Of a stretch of 64,000 bases of DNA, positions 12,570-23,975 are shown piece by piece. A model generated the notes under the pieces. The model had not been told where the DNA came from. It ran no database searches and was given only the letters and a program-made list of their open reading frames with translations. How positions within the stretch are numbered: the first letter of the stretch is position 1; the number at the start of each line of letters is the position of its first letter. This DNA comes from Lycorma delicatula (taxonomy: Eukaryota; Arthropoda; Insecta; Hemiptera; Fulgoridae): contig NC_134458.1 of assembly GCF_047948215.1 (NCBI RefSeq), forward strand, positions 138,864,536 through 138,928,535, read 5' to 3'. The position numbers were made by a program, and so were the translations under genes.

Positions 12570-12990
12570 TGTTTGGGGACTTCTGGTGTATGGCAATTTC
12601 CTTCAGATTCTCTCTTATTTCTCTGATCCATCATCATTCTGTCTTTCAGGTTGAGATTGTACTGTACCAGCTGTTTCAAAAGTCTCTAATTTTGCATCCT
12701 CATGATGTGTCCAAAGAAATCCTAGTCTCCTCTTACGCATGGTATCAATGATGGGTTCTAACCCTTCGTACATGGTTTTGTTGAGCAAGATCCACCACTG
12801 CCCGTCTTTCTGGTACTTTTTGTTAATGCAAGTTCTTCCAATTCTTTTTTCAATTTTCTGGAGTCTGTTGGTCTTTTACATTGTTCATTCAGGTGAAAGA
12901 GTGTTTCTACTGCACATGTGACTGTAAACTGCTCTCTCATTCTGGATGTTCACTCTTGGTGTTCTAGTCGGTTATGTGTTAATCTCCAGA
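12570..12990 (-). mobile_element. RTE-like LINE, C-terminal relic
   Basis: On the minus strand the frames give a WW.LLNKTMYEGL block followed by PI.DTMRKRRLGFFGHIMRM and RLLKQLVQYNLNLKDR. This order (a WW motif, a DT.RKRRL..FGH..RM block, then a RL.KQ block) is seen in the C-terminal tail of RTE-type endonuclease/reverse-transcriptase proteins of animals. Only the tail remains and it is frame-shifted. The RTE label is from memory of family tails. Confidence 0.6.
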
Positions 12991-13171
12991 CCATTGTCTA
13001 GACTCCAGTTCTTTTATTCCCAGTATGTTTGCTGCGAATCTAGTTACCTGCTCCCATTCCTTCCTCCTTTCAACATGTGAGCTATTGTATCTTCCGGTTT
13101 GAGCCTGTCAAAGTTAAGACTCTTACGAGTAGCGTCCCACCTGATGCATTGGTACATATATGGTTATATGG

Positions 13172-13209
13172 GTAGATATGGTGGAACCATATGGTTCCAC
13201 CATATCTAC
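13172..13209. repeat. 38-bp perfect palindrome
   Basis: Two 19-bp arms meet without a spacer at 13190/13191 (left arm ends GGTGGAACCAT, right arm starts ATGGTTCCACC). It lies within the R1-clade fragment. Confidence 0.9.
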
Positions 13210-13527
13210 TGAGTCACAATATCTGCAACTAGAGTAGTCTCTCCTCTTAAAATGAAACAATTAAGCTTCAAACTCTCCTTGGCCTGTCAGGAGTTGGGAG
13301 AGGAAATAATCCACCTCCCTGAAACTCCTGCACATCCAATTATCAAGTCTCAGAATCATCTGTCTGTTCCATGCTCCTTTTGTGAGTATGTTCCATTCTT
13401 CCTGCCATTTGTGTATCAAAGTTGTCCAGGCCTCTGATTTCAAAATACCATTATGGACCCTCCTTAATATCTCTGCCAAGAGTAGCACTGGGGGAATACT
13501 GGTAATGACCTCAATTGCTGCTCTAGA

Positions 13528-13582
13528 GGTAGTACGGTATTCTAAGGTATTCCCCCCCCCCCCATACGGTAGTACGGTATTC
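13528..13582. repeat. 15-bp direct repeat around a poly-C run
   Basis: GGTAGTACGGTATTC occurs at 13528-13542 and again at 13568-13582, with a run of 12 C at 13552-13563 between. It interrupts the R1-clade reading frame and looks like a local duplication. Confidence 0.85.
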
Positions 13583-13603
13583 CCCTTCTCTGCAGGGAGA
13601 CCA

Positions 13604-13876
13604 GCCTTGTTTTCCCTGTTTAGTCTCTGGGAATCACTGTCAGGTATTACTTCAGAGGATGATATGTATGAGTGTAAGTGAAGTGTATTCTTGTACAGCC
13701 TCAGGTTGAACATTTCCAAGATGTGGTTAATTGAAACCCAATCACCAAAGAACACGATCTAGTATTCAAATTCGCATAAAAGTAACTGCCTTTACTAGGA
13801 TTTGAATGTTGGAACTCTCAACTTTGAAATCAGCTGATTTGTGAAGACGCGTTCACCACTAGAACAACCTGGTGGG
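13604..13876 (-). mobile_element. tRNA-derived SINE, family A copy 1
   Basis: On the minus strand the head reads CACCAGGTTGTTCTAGTGG followed by TGAACGCGTCTTCACAAATC, a pol III A-box-like region (compare TGGTCTAGTGG in copy 2). A B-box-like element lies near 13790-13805. The body ends in a CATATCATCCTCTGAAG block and a GACTAAACAGGGAAAA tail. About 85% similar by eye to the copy at 59804-60084. It sits inside the R1-clade fragment with a degraded duplication (13591-13603 against 13877-13888). SINEs use the pol III promoter of their tRNA-like head and borrow LINE machinery. Confidence 0.85.
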
Positions 13877-14065
13877 TCACAGAGATCAACCTATCCATGT
13901 TCCTCCTCCTTTCAAGAGCATCCCCCCATGCTGGTACTGCATACATGATTATAGAAGAGACAACAGTCAGAATCAATTGTCTTTTGGAGGTCCATAGGCC
14001 CCTTATGTTTATGCATAAGCCTGCTTAGTTTCCCAACGATCTCCTCTTACTTTCAGGCCCAAACG

Positions 14066-17000
14066 TGGGTATACCCTGTGTTTTGTTCATACTTATAAAC
14101 ATTGTAGTAAATCACACACAGTCTATGATTGAGCCAGGACTGCTAGAGAATGAAGAATTTAGACTTTGGTACTATGTTGAAAATTTTAGAAATTATAACA
14201 AAACAATTGTACAAGGGTAGTACCTTGTACATAGCTTAGCACAATTTTCTAATAGTGTTTACATAGTAGCTGCAATTTTTTTTTTACTAAAATTTATTTA
14301 TATTTTCGGCAAGTTTTTAGTTGGTATTGGCTCGACCAATTGGTGTAGTGTTTGTTTAGAGGGACAATCTTCTAGATCAGCTGATTTCAAACAGTGTCTG
14401 GCAATTTTAATTTTGCATTTCATCTATCCCATCTCCCTTATTAAAGTAGATATAACACACATTAGAGATCATAATTTTAAAAATTCATAAATAGACTGTT
14501 CATTAATAAAATAAGACTTGTCTCTTTCAAAAAGATTGCTATAAAAAAATTTCTTTTAATAAGGTATAAAAAAATTGGCTAATAATAAGAAATTTTTACT
14601 TTTATACAATAGATTTGTATATTGCAAAAAATTTCTAGAATAAGTTCTCAAACATGTTGATTAATATGGGATTGAAAGTGTTAACCATGTTTTATTAGCT
14701 TATTATTTTTTTTTAGTTTGCATTCATTTTTCTATATTATAACCATTTTTTTTTCTTGTACTGAAGAAATATAAAATACAGACTATTAAAACCTTCAAAC
14801 AGTATAAATCTTAATTTTTGGGTGTTGTTTATTATGCCGTACTTATTTTGCCCTCCTAGATTTCAAACGTATACATAGTGCCCTTTTACTGAAAATTTTG
14901 CTGAAATTCAATCTTGAGCCAGCATCTCTTCAACCAATGCTGTTGTGGAAGATTTGTTATTTTGTGCGGTAGAAAAATGACTATAAGTGGAAGCCTGTGT
15001 ACATTACTAGATGATTACTAGTGATTACATTACAACTAGTGATTACTGCAAGAGTTAAATTGTTCTCTGCTCCATACTAACATTCCATAATGTATATAGT
15101 CTCAGTAAAATATATTTTTCCTTTTTGAAGAATATTGTAGAATTTCAAAAAGGGTACATAAAGTGTTACGTCTGAAATTTTTTTTATCAGTTCTTAGTAA
15201 ATGCGCTGTGGTAGTACACACTGATGTTTTGGCTCAAGTTGAGATTAATTTTGATAAAATGATATTGCCTTAAAATGATTTTTGAAAATTCAGATTTTTA
15301 TTTCTGACTTAACTTCACAATTGCCATGAATATTAGATTCATTTTAAAACTTAACAATATACACATGAATGATAATAAAAAGGTAAAAAAATAATAGGCT
15401 GTAGCAGATAATGTCAACAAACTGGTTGACCTTGAAATTGACAAGCGTGTTAAACTTTAGAAGAGAATTTCTTACTGTTGCAGTGCACCATTTACGTAAC
15501 TTTCTGTTGGTAAGCTGTTTAAACAAAACAGCAGTACTAATAACTTAATTTCACTGAAGATAATTGTTAAAAATGAATATAAGTTTTAGCAGTAATAGAA
15601 AGCAGCATTGCTTGTCAATAAACGTTTGTTTATAAAACTGTAAGTTTTAATATCAGAAAGTTAAAATGCTGTTAAATAACAATAAATTATAATTGTTTGC
15701 AATAATTTAACAATGTAACATATTAAGTAAATTCAAATATTGTAAAAATAATTTTTTTTTTTTAATTGTAACAGAATAATGCCACTACTCGAAGTAATAT
15801 ACAGTGTGTGTAAATAAACAGATGAAATTGTAGTAAAATAGAATAAATTTACAATTTGTAATAATCACTAGTATTTTACAATCAGCTGATTTTATCATTA
15901 ACAGACATTTTTTTTAAACTGGGAATTACATATAGTAAAAATGGAAGGATATTGGAGGAGTCATTAATCTCCTATATATAATTGAACCTGGATTTTGTAA
16001 TCTTTGCAGCTGTTCTCTATTGAAGTGACTATATACATATATATGGAGTGTTTATAAAAACTGTTTCAAAAATTCAGAGGATGGTCCCTCACATCGAATA
16101 AAGAAGAACCTTTTATCAACATATGTCCAAAAATGCTTAGTTTACTGGCTATCTACCATCTTGTATTTTTAACATAAAGACTTATTTTCAGGAGTGGTTA
16201 ATCATATTATTAAGATGAAATTTTATATACTGCTAGGGTACCTAGAGATTTACTTGATTAAAAATAATAAACCTGATCTCTCAGTCTATTTCAAAATGGT
16301 GGCCATGTAAATTTTTAGTGGTTGATATCTTTGCAACCACTGGTTTACAAGTATTTAAATGTTATCTTGTAAACATAAAATGTTTTATAATTGTATATAT
16401 TTTTTTATTTTTATTAATTAATGTAAATAAGACTTCTAGCAACAGCATATACAATTACATGGTAGGCCACTAGTGTGTAATGTGTAATATTTCCTGCCAC
16501 TGATGACGCAGTCTTCCAAAAAAGATTAAACAGGAAATAATGTGTTCTTAAGAATTTTTTCCTGTTTGAAATAAATTGTTATTAAATCATTACAAATAAA
16601 TAAGGTAAAATAGAATAAAGAAAGATTTATTTAAAAAACTATAATTTTTTTAGATCATGTTGCTGATTTCAGATAAAATTGATGATCATAAATGATAAGT
16701 ATTTAGCTAGAACAGTATGTATTCTTGAAATAAATAAAAAGTGCATATGACATGAATTGCATGTTGAATGAAATAGAAATAAATTAAGAGGCAAAATTGC
16801 AATTCAATAATTTTGTTAAATCTTGAAAAAGAATGAAAGTGAAAAGTACAGTTTAAGAAGAAAATTGAGCAGAAGCTATTGCTTTGTATGGACATTTAAT
16901 GAGGATGAGTAAGAACTGTTAAGAAAGTTTGTGAATGAAAACCTGCAGAAAGAAAACTGAGATCATCCAAGAGTTGTAATGGAAGATAAGAGTGTTGTAT

Positions 17001-17690
17001 ATTCGTACATCAAGGGAGAGGAAAAAACTTGGAATTTGGTATGAAAAATGACATGTAGTATTATAAACACACACTAAAAATAATTAATCTGTTTGAGAAA
17101 ATTTTCATAATCTTTTCGCTGTTGTGGTATATGTTCCATTTTTAGAATATATTCCACACTTGTCATGTTAAAAAAATAACTATATTTTTTGATAATATTA
17201 ACATTGCCATTGGAATTCAGCAATAGACCAACAAGACTATCTACAAGCTAAAATGTAGATAGATGAGTAAAATAGTGAAGTCAAGTTATTTTAATGTACC
17301 ATATTCTCTTATATTTTAATATATTGAATTAAAAAGCATAAAACTAAGAATTTGTCATATCTATCTAGTGATAATTTAGTATTGGTAGAAACATTCACAT
17401 CTTCAGCTTAATCACTGGTATTCACATTTTCACAAATCTTACCAGCAGAAGACAAATAAACACAGTTGAAAGAATTACGCTGTGTTTCAACACAGTTGAA
17501 GAATTTATTGATAAAATGATTCAGGAGCAAACACAACTTCAATCACATTTATCAGTATCGAAAGAAACAAAAACTATTAAAAATAAAACGGATACTGTTG
17601 GGAGAAATTAAAAAAGTAATCAATATGCCATTTATTAACTCTTATATTGAAAAATACGAGAAAATGTCTGGACAGATAAATAGACTAACA
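14066..17690. other. AT-rich intergenic DNA
   Basis: No coding exon or defined mobile element was recognised. The stretch 16040-16400 (GGAGTGTTTATAAAAACTG onward) has the look of a non-coding interspersed repeat, but no second copy occurs in the window. Confidence 0.4.
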
Positions 17691-18089
17691 TAATTGCATC
17701 ATAATAATCGTTACTATGATAAATTACTCCAAAGGGGAGTCTTATTCATTAAGATTTTTGGGGGTTGGCGTCCCCAAGGGCCTAGCCTCTGTAGTTTTTC
17801 TTGCCACAACACGCTGAGCTGCAGAATACTTTACACAGTACACATACTATACACCAAGGACACTACACAGTTTACAATATATACCCTTATACAACATTCT
17901 ACACCATTTCTTCTTACACATACACTCGATGATGTTGCACACTACGAAGCGCAACCGTAACACTAGGTGGGAACTATCGTGCTGATGGGTGAATGGTCTC
18001 TTACGTATTACTAATATGGCCGGTATGCACGTAAGTACGATGTGCCACAAAACCTTGAATACTAGTCGGGGAGTAATTTTTTTGCAGAG
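17691..18089. other. Unassigned GC-richer sequence upstream of the I-clade LINE
   Basis: A CA/AC-rich stretch (17790-17960) with no recognised coding content. It may be the end of another LINE or the 5' flank of the element that starts near 18090. Confidence 0.3.
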
Positions 18090-18895
18090 ACGTTCTGGAG
18101 CTGGACGTAACAGAAATAGCTGATGAACTTCGACCCCAAGAAGTAATAGGTGTGAATCGTATCAGAGCGGGTCGGAAGAACCAACGCCATCTCTTATATT
18201 TACATTTAATCTTCTGGTACCACCAGAGCGGGTTAAAGTGGGTTACCTGTTGGTTCGGGTGCGATCATTTTTACCGAACCCGCGTCGATGTTTCAAATGC
18301 CAAGGTTATGATCACACAAACATATTGCTCGAAGACTGAGATCTGTGCTCAGGAAGGCCTCAATGACACTGACTGCCAGGCGATAAAAATGTGCAAACTT
18401 TAATGGTTCGCAGCTCGCTCTCGAGATTGCCCAACTTTTCAAGAAGAAAATGCGACTCTCAGAATCTAAGGAGCAGAAGCTATCTTTTCCGGCTGCACGC
18501 AGAGAATACGGGAAAATACTTAATTCACAGAACTTGGTTAAACCATATGTATCTTTTGCTACCGCTGCATCAAAACAAACTCACGAATTTTGGTATTCAA
18601 CAGTGCGGATCCTGCAATGAGCTGAAAAAACTTGTTCAGGTGTTATCTGATCAGGTCGCTTCACTTACGGCCACTATTTCAGAACTAACAAAAATTAACA
18701 AGAAGTCGTTAGTCGCAGTAAGTGAATCCAGTCGCGGGATCCTTCTGAAGGTCCTTGTCCCCAAAGTTTTATCCGTGCGGGTAGGAATAATCACAGCAGG
18801 CAGTAAGCCATCTTCTAAGCTCCCTGTCAAGGGAGTCCTCACAATCATCCCATTCATCAAAATCCCCTCGTTTTTTGGAGGATATGGTTAAGGAA
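18090..18895 (+). pseudogene. I-clade LINE copy A, ORF1 (gag-like) remnant
   Basis: Frames give VTEIADELRPQEVIGVNRI, then VPPERVKVGYLLVRVRSF, then PNPRRCFKCQGYDHT, a CCHC-type zinc-knuckle start, and later SARSRDCPTFQEE, the second knuckle region. A downstream block (NFGIQQCGSCNELKKLV, DQVASLTATISELTK) is the same as in copy B at about 62990-63400. ORF1 of I-type LINEs encodes an RNA-binding gag-like protein. Frameshifts and stops make it non-functional, and it is 5' truncated. Confidence 0.85.
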
Positions 18896-19009
18896 CTGCC
18901 CGAATCTAGGGCATCGAAATTCCGTACCATCAAAACTATGAAGAAGAAAAACCGAATCACATAAACTAATCTTTATCTTCCTGAATTTCTCTATCTGTAA
19001 CCTCCACTT

Positions 19010-21887
19010 ATGAACATTATTCAGTGGAACGTTAGAGGTCTTCGGTCCCGTTTTGAGGATATTAGAGTGTTGGCGCGCACGTATGAACCACTAATCATCT
19101 GCTTCCACCAAGAAATGCATCTCTTACAGCGTGATGCAGTAACGCTCAGAGGCTATTTCTGTGAAAGGAACGGCTGTCTAATAGACAGTAGAGAGAGTGG
19201 TGGAGTTGCTATTTTCCTGTGGAATAAGGTGTCGGCTACGAGGATACCATTAGCTACCCTTGTTGCTGTGAAAGTCTCTATACCCTTCAAACTGCGTCTG
19301 CAATTTGCATCTCTCGCCGAACTCTTGAGTTCGATGCTCTAGAAATGTCAAATCCCATCGCCGTCATTAATAGGAGACTTCAGTGCCCACCATATTTCCT
19401 GGGGGTCATCTTTCTGCTCCTCTCGAGGAAATATGGTAAACAGAGTGAGACAAGACTTCATTCAGTAGACAAAGGTCTACTGAATGATGGATCACATGCA
19501 TTCATGTCCTTAAATCTGAAGATTATCCAACATCTTGGATCTGGTGCATTATCCAAGGTGTATTATATATGGTTTGGTTGGATCTGATACATTATCCAAC
19601 ATCGACCTTTCCGTGTGCTCGCCGAGTTTATTCCCTCGTCTTAATTGGTCTGTTTGCGATGACTTTCACGGCAGTGATTACAGGCCAATTATTATTGCTT
19701 TTAATGTCCTGCGAGGTGATGAGAAGGCCACGGAGATGGATTGTTGAAAAGGCGGATTGGAACGGCCTTCCCATAACAGTACGACGGTGGCGCAGGCGTC
19801 CTTAATCAGCTTTCCTCTTTTACGTCCATGATGCTTGAGGCTGCTAAAAGGCACATCCCACAAACATCGGGAAATCAGAGACGTCCGTCTGTTCCTTGGT
19901 GGACTGATGTTTGCAAAACCACTATTATCAGACGATGGCAAGCGCTGCGTAAATATAATCGCAGACCCACGTACGAGAATGCAGATTTGTACCGTAAAGC
20001 TAGAGCGGTATGTCGTCGGGTATTCTTGGACACTAGGAGGAAGTCATACAGGAAATACGTGGACACCATCTCACGCACTAACGCACTACTCCCTCGTCTG
20101 CTGTGTGGATAAAGATCTGTGAAATTTGCGGATCACCATTTCAATCTATTCTCGGGCTTCTTCATGAAGGAGAACTCGCATCATCTGCAGTGGCAGATAA
20201 TACGTTTTTTTAACCTTCGGATCCACCGTTAGTCATTCTTCAGAGGATGGGATGAATGATTTGTAGCATGTGGGAAAGTGCCATGCCTGACCGGGATTCG
20301 AACCCGAGACTTCCGGATGAAAGGCCGAGACGCTACCACTCGCGCCACGGAGGCCGGCAGTAGCAAATTCTTTTCGCTCGGTGTCTCTCACTTCATCATA
20401 TAGTAACGAATTTCAGAAGTACAATATAAATATTGAAGTATTATCGTTCAACGTTTGTGATTCGGTCGGTGAATTAAATGCTCCATTCTCATTCACTGAG
20501 TTGTCACTAGCACTTAAAAACTCACGTGACACCTCTCCTGGACTTCACAACATTTATCTCTGTATGCTGTCACACCTTCCTCATTCGGCGTTACAACACC
20601 TATTAAGCATTTATAATGGTTTGATCTCTGCACAAGTCTTCCCACCCGTCTGGTCTGAAGCCGTTATTGTACCAGTTCTTAAACCTGGTAAGGACAAAGC
20701 AAGTCCCTCAAGTTACCGCCCTATCTCATTGACTAGCGTCTTATGCAAAATAGTGGGAGTCCAAGGGAATATGCTGGCTTTTCTTAGGGTTTCTTAAATG
20801 ATTTACGTTTCCGTGTTCGTGTTGGAGATTCTCTCTCGGGTAGCGTCGTCTTGGAGAATGGAGTGCCTCAAAGAAGTGTATTAAGTACCACCTTATTTTC
20901 TATAGCCATCAACAGTATTACTAAATGTGCAGACAATTGTTTCATGTTCTTTGTCCGTTGATGATTTTGCTATATATGTTGCGTCTCATTTAACAGCCAC
21001 GGCAGAGAGACTACTACAGAACACTTGAAGATGCACTCGCTTTGAAGCTTGGTCTAAGGTTATCGGTTTCACATTTTCATCTGAGAAAACAAGTTGTGTA
21101 GTTTTTTCTCGCCTGCGGGACCCCTTTATTCCGCAAGTCTTTTTCGGTGGAGAGCTAATTGCTATCTCTCCTTCTATCAGATTTTTAGGTTATTTTTTTA
21201 TAGCCGCCTTACGTGGGTTAAACAACTCAAAGAATTGAAAATGAGATGTTACAAACTTTTAGATATGCTGCAGGTCCTTAGAAATACCAATTGGGGTGCT
21301 GATCGGTCGTGTATGTTGCGTTTTTACTATTCCTTGGTTCGTTCCTATTTGGATTATGGTTGTGTCGCCTACTCTTCAGCGCGTAATACCGTGCTTAATG
21401 TACTAGATGTGTACTTAATGTACTAGCCCTGTCGTAAGCATCCTTGTCGACTGCGGTGAGCCGTCACTTTGGGACAGACGGAACCAGGTATTAGCATGTT
21501 ATTTTTTAAGGGACAGCCAAATCACCCGGCTTTTGACTCAGTTTTTGGAAATACTTAACTTTAGGAGATATGAGGACCGTCCACGTTCTACTGCACTTGT
21601 AGATATTCGTACCCGACGTTTATTGCACCTTATGAACGTTGACGCACCTCTTATTTTTCCTATTTATCCGTGATCATATTCTCCGTGGACAATCGCCCAC
21701 ATAAATTTTATGTTTGACCTCATGAAATACAATAAAGAATCAACACCACCTATTTTCTTTCAGCAAATGCTTCACCATATTCTTTCCAAGGAAAACCCGG
21801 ACGCAGTGGTATACACAGATGGGTCGAAACGGAACGATACCGTTGGCTGCGCATTTATTGTCAATGGCCGAACCTATATGTTTGGTC
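19010..21887 (+). pseudogene. I-clade LINE copy A, ORF2 (endonuclease, RT, RNase H) remnant
   Basis: Starts with an apurinic-endonuclease-type N-terminus (MNIIQWNVRGLRSRFEDIRV). A GDFSAHH..SWGS block follows near 19370-19400. The RT begins near 20450 (LKNSRDTSPGLHN; VWSEAVIVPVLKPGKDKA; SYRPISLTSVLCK). A VLENGVPQRSVLSTTLFSIA block is near 20850, and RT thumb sequence near 21300 (DRSCMLRFYYSLVRSYLDYG). An RNase H start (VVYTDGSKRNDTVGCAF) ends at 21887, where a poly-T run marks the next element. Endonuclease plus RT plus RNase H is the I-superfamily layout. Many frameshifts are present. A SINE interrupts it at 20199-20356. Its sister copy is at 59100-63625. Confidence 0.88.
20199..20356 (-). 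mobile_element. tRNA-derived SINE, family B copy 1
   Basis: On the minus strand: a tRNA-like head GCCTCCGTGGCGCGAGTGGT then AGCGTCTCGGCC (A box), and GGGTTCGAATCCCGG (perfect B box), followed by a short body ending in a CATCCTCTGAAGAATGACT tail. It lacks a complementary acceptor stem, so it is a SINE and not a tRNA gene. The flanks GCAGTGGCAGATAA (20187-20200) and GCAGTAGCAAATTC (20357-20370) form a target duplication. Confidence 0.88.
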
Positions 21888-22130
21888 TTTTTTTTTTGTT
21901 TTACGTCGTAAATGGGAAAATTTTCCTCAACCAAATACCCAGTAGCCCTTACACACTGGGTGTGGGGTTCACCGCCTACTGCTGTGGGACCCACTAAAAA
22001 CCCACTCCCTCACGCAGCGTGATGCTGGAATTACCGCCGATGGCATAATCTCAGCACCACGCGCGTCACAGGCACACCGTATTCATACAAATATTTACAC
22101 CTTTCATTCACACTATTTACAAAAATATGT
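21888..22130 (-). mobile_element. Probable 3' untranslated end of a minus-strand R1-clade LINE
   Basis: A run of T at about 21888-21898 reads as a poly(A) tail on the minus strand and cuts the RNase H frame of the I-clade copy A. The following ~240 bp is non-coding and directly abuts RT thumb sequence at 22130, so the C-terminal part of ORF2 is missing. Confidence 0.55.
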
Positions 22131-23540
22131 ATATACACTATAGACATAACTGACGCCACATGATGACGCCTTGAGGTTCTGGGGCCCCCGATGTTGACCA
22201 TAAGCCTAATCAGCGCCGAAAACATCCTCTCTGTCTTCATAACCACTTGCTGCACATGGTAGGCATATCTTCGAAACTTATGGAATCATACCCTGAGGTA
22301 CTTGGTTCCATCCCTCGGAGCAATCCCCACACCATTCAGTTTAAGAACTGGGGCAAGCGCCGACTTCCTGCCATCACTATAATTTCGGTCTTATTAACCG
22401 CCAGCCGCAGACATTGATCCTGGAGCCACATGTTGATTTGCTCAACTGTCTCCTTAGTCGTCGTCAACACAGTTTTCAACTCCTTTACCGCCACCACCAT
22501 GGCCAATTCGTCGACATAGGCCACCAGCTCCACTTCTGGCGGCCACTCTTTCCAAAGGAGGTCGTCATACACCACATTCCACACTACGGGGCACAGAACG
22601 GACCCTTGTGACACCCCACATTGCGTGGGTAGAACGACCTTCTCCCCTTCTTCAGACATTACTCTAAGCTCTGTACAACTCAGTTACTGCTGTACCATGC
22701 TAAGCAGATATAACGCAATTCCTCTTTCTTCCAACAGGCACAGTATGGATTCCCATCTCACTGTGTTAAATGCATTGGCTACGTCTAGTAGAACAACCAG
22801 GGGAATCCTAACATGTCATGACCACCTGGCCACCCTCTCCACAACATCCACCACTCTCTGTACCCCGTCAACCAAGCTTCTGTCCTTGAGGAAGCCATAT
22901 TGCCTGTCTGATAGTCCGCCAGTCCTCTTCAACTCCTCCTGAAGCCTTATCGCCAGTAAAATCTCAAACATCTTGCCCAGGCTGTTGAGAAGGCAAACTG
23001 GTTTATAACCTGGTGAGCCATTCACTCCTCCACCTCCTGTAGGCAGGAGGACCACCTTTCCGCCTTTCACGGCATCGGTATATACTCCATGTACAAACAA
23101 GCATTAAAGGCCTCCAAAAATGTGTAGGGAGAGGCCTTCATCGCCTCTGTTGTTACGCCATGAACGCCATGGCTTTTCTTCGGGCGTAACCGAGACACCG
23201 CATACCCCAATTCGTCAGTCGTGACCCGCGGTATTCCAGTAACCGCCAACAACCTCCATCTTGGATTCACGTCCCTCGGAAACAATGCTAACAGCTTTTC
23301 TCTTAAACACATTTTAGGGAGCTTAGGCAAGGACCTCCCTAGCCTTCTCGTCACCAGCTTTTACGCTAGGCCCCAGGGTTCAGCTGGATTTGTTCAGCTG
23401 GTCACAAATCTTCCTCCAACTGTCCTTCTTGACCCTTTGTATAACCCTTCTGAGTTTCTTAGTGGAACTTTTCAATTCTGCACTAACTTGTTCACATCGA
23501 TTCTCGGCCTCTGGCCCCATACTGTAAACTTGCTTTGCAA
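22130..23540 (-). pseudogene. R1-clade LINE, reverse transcriptase part
   Basis: Reading from 23540 down: the connector before RT (ELKSSTKKLRRVIQRVKK, then DSWRKICDQLN), RT entry (YAVSRLRPKKSHGVHGVTTE), mid RT (VNGSPGYKPVCLLNSLGKMF, GLSDRQYGFLKDRSLVDG), the QGSVLCPVVWNVVYDDLL block, and the catalytic region as LVAYVDELAMVV. The usual YADD is YVDE here, so the active site is damaged. It ends in the thumb (ERMFSALIRLMVNIGGPR). The IGGPR and GFR.GRS-type blocks are R1-clade-like. It may be the 3' half of the element whose 5' half is at 26112-29763. Confidence 0.85.
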
Positions 23541-23599
23541 TACCGGTGCGATTTTCTGCAAGAACAGTGTCCTACGTACACGTCGTCGGGGTTGTACAA

Positions 23600-23975
23600 C
23601 GATTGGTGGTGGTTAGTCAACCTGCTTTGCTGCAGAGTGTAAACAAAACAGCGGCGTAGTATGTTGCAGTAGTGCCACCGTCGGCTAAATAAGGACATTT
23701 CCTTTGTATATCGGTGTCCCCATTCGTAATTCGTGAGGTCAAGGAAAGTTTCGGATCCTCTGGCAGGTTCGGGAAGCGATTTCGCTCCGACCTCGCCGGT
23801 GGTCATAAAGGAGCTTTTAGCTTTTGACTACTCGAGTGGGTTATGTGAGAACGGATAGCCCATCTCGAGGGGGAAATTGTTGAACGCTCACCTTGCTTTG
23901 GGTTAGAGGATAGATTCATTCAGGCTGTATACGTAGTGCCTGACATCACAGTTTGTGCTTTTCTTTTAAGCTGCG
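23600..23975 (+). mobile_element. Probable 5' untranslated region of a plus-strand R1-clade LINE
   Basis: GC-rich non-coding sequence directly upstream of the ATG at 23976. The exact 5' end of the element was not found. Confidence 0.4.

Larger units (their letters stand above)
12993..14065 (-). mobile_element. R1-clade LINE fragment split by a SINE
   Basis: The minus strand carries the end of an R1-clade ORF2. Upstream of the SINE (13877-14065) is the RT thumb region (KLSRLMHKHKGP, then SSIIMYAVPAWGDALERR). Downstream (13261-13603) come YRTTSRAAIEVITSIPPVLL and the region just before the zinc-binding tail (FREVDYFLSQLLTGQGEFEA). The end is out of frame near 13000-13090 (ERRKEWEQVTRFAANILG). 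Order and spacing match R1-clade ORF2 C-termini. It is truncated and frame-shifted. The 164-codon open frame at 13261-13755 is therefore a LINE-SINE chimera and not a gene. Confidence 0.85.

Noticed and set aside
13261..13755. 164-codon minus-strand open frame
   Set aside because: It is a chance fusion of SINE sequence (first ~45 codons) with an R1-clade LINE fragment; not a gene.
17694..18050. Open frames on both strands next to the I-clade LINE
   Set aside because: CA-rich composition and no recognisable domain; more likely repeat or untranslated sequence.
20270..20356. Possible tRNA gene (perfect B box GGTTCGAATCC)
   Set aside because: The acceptor stem does not pair, the body continues into a SINE tail, and a target duplication flanks the unit.
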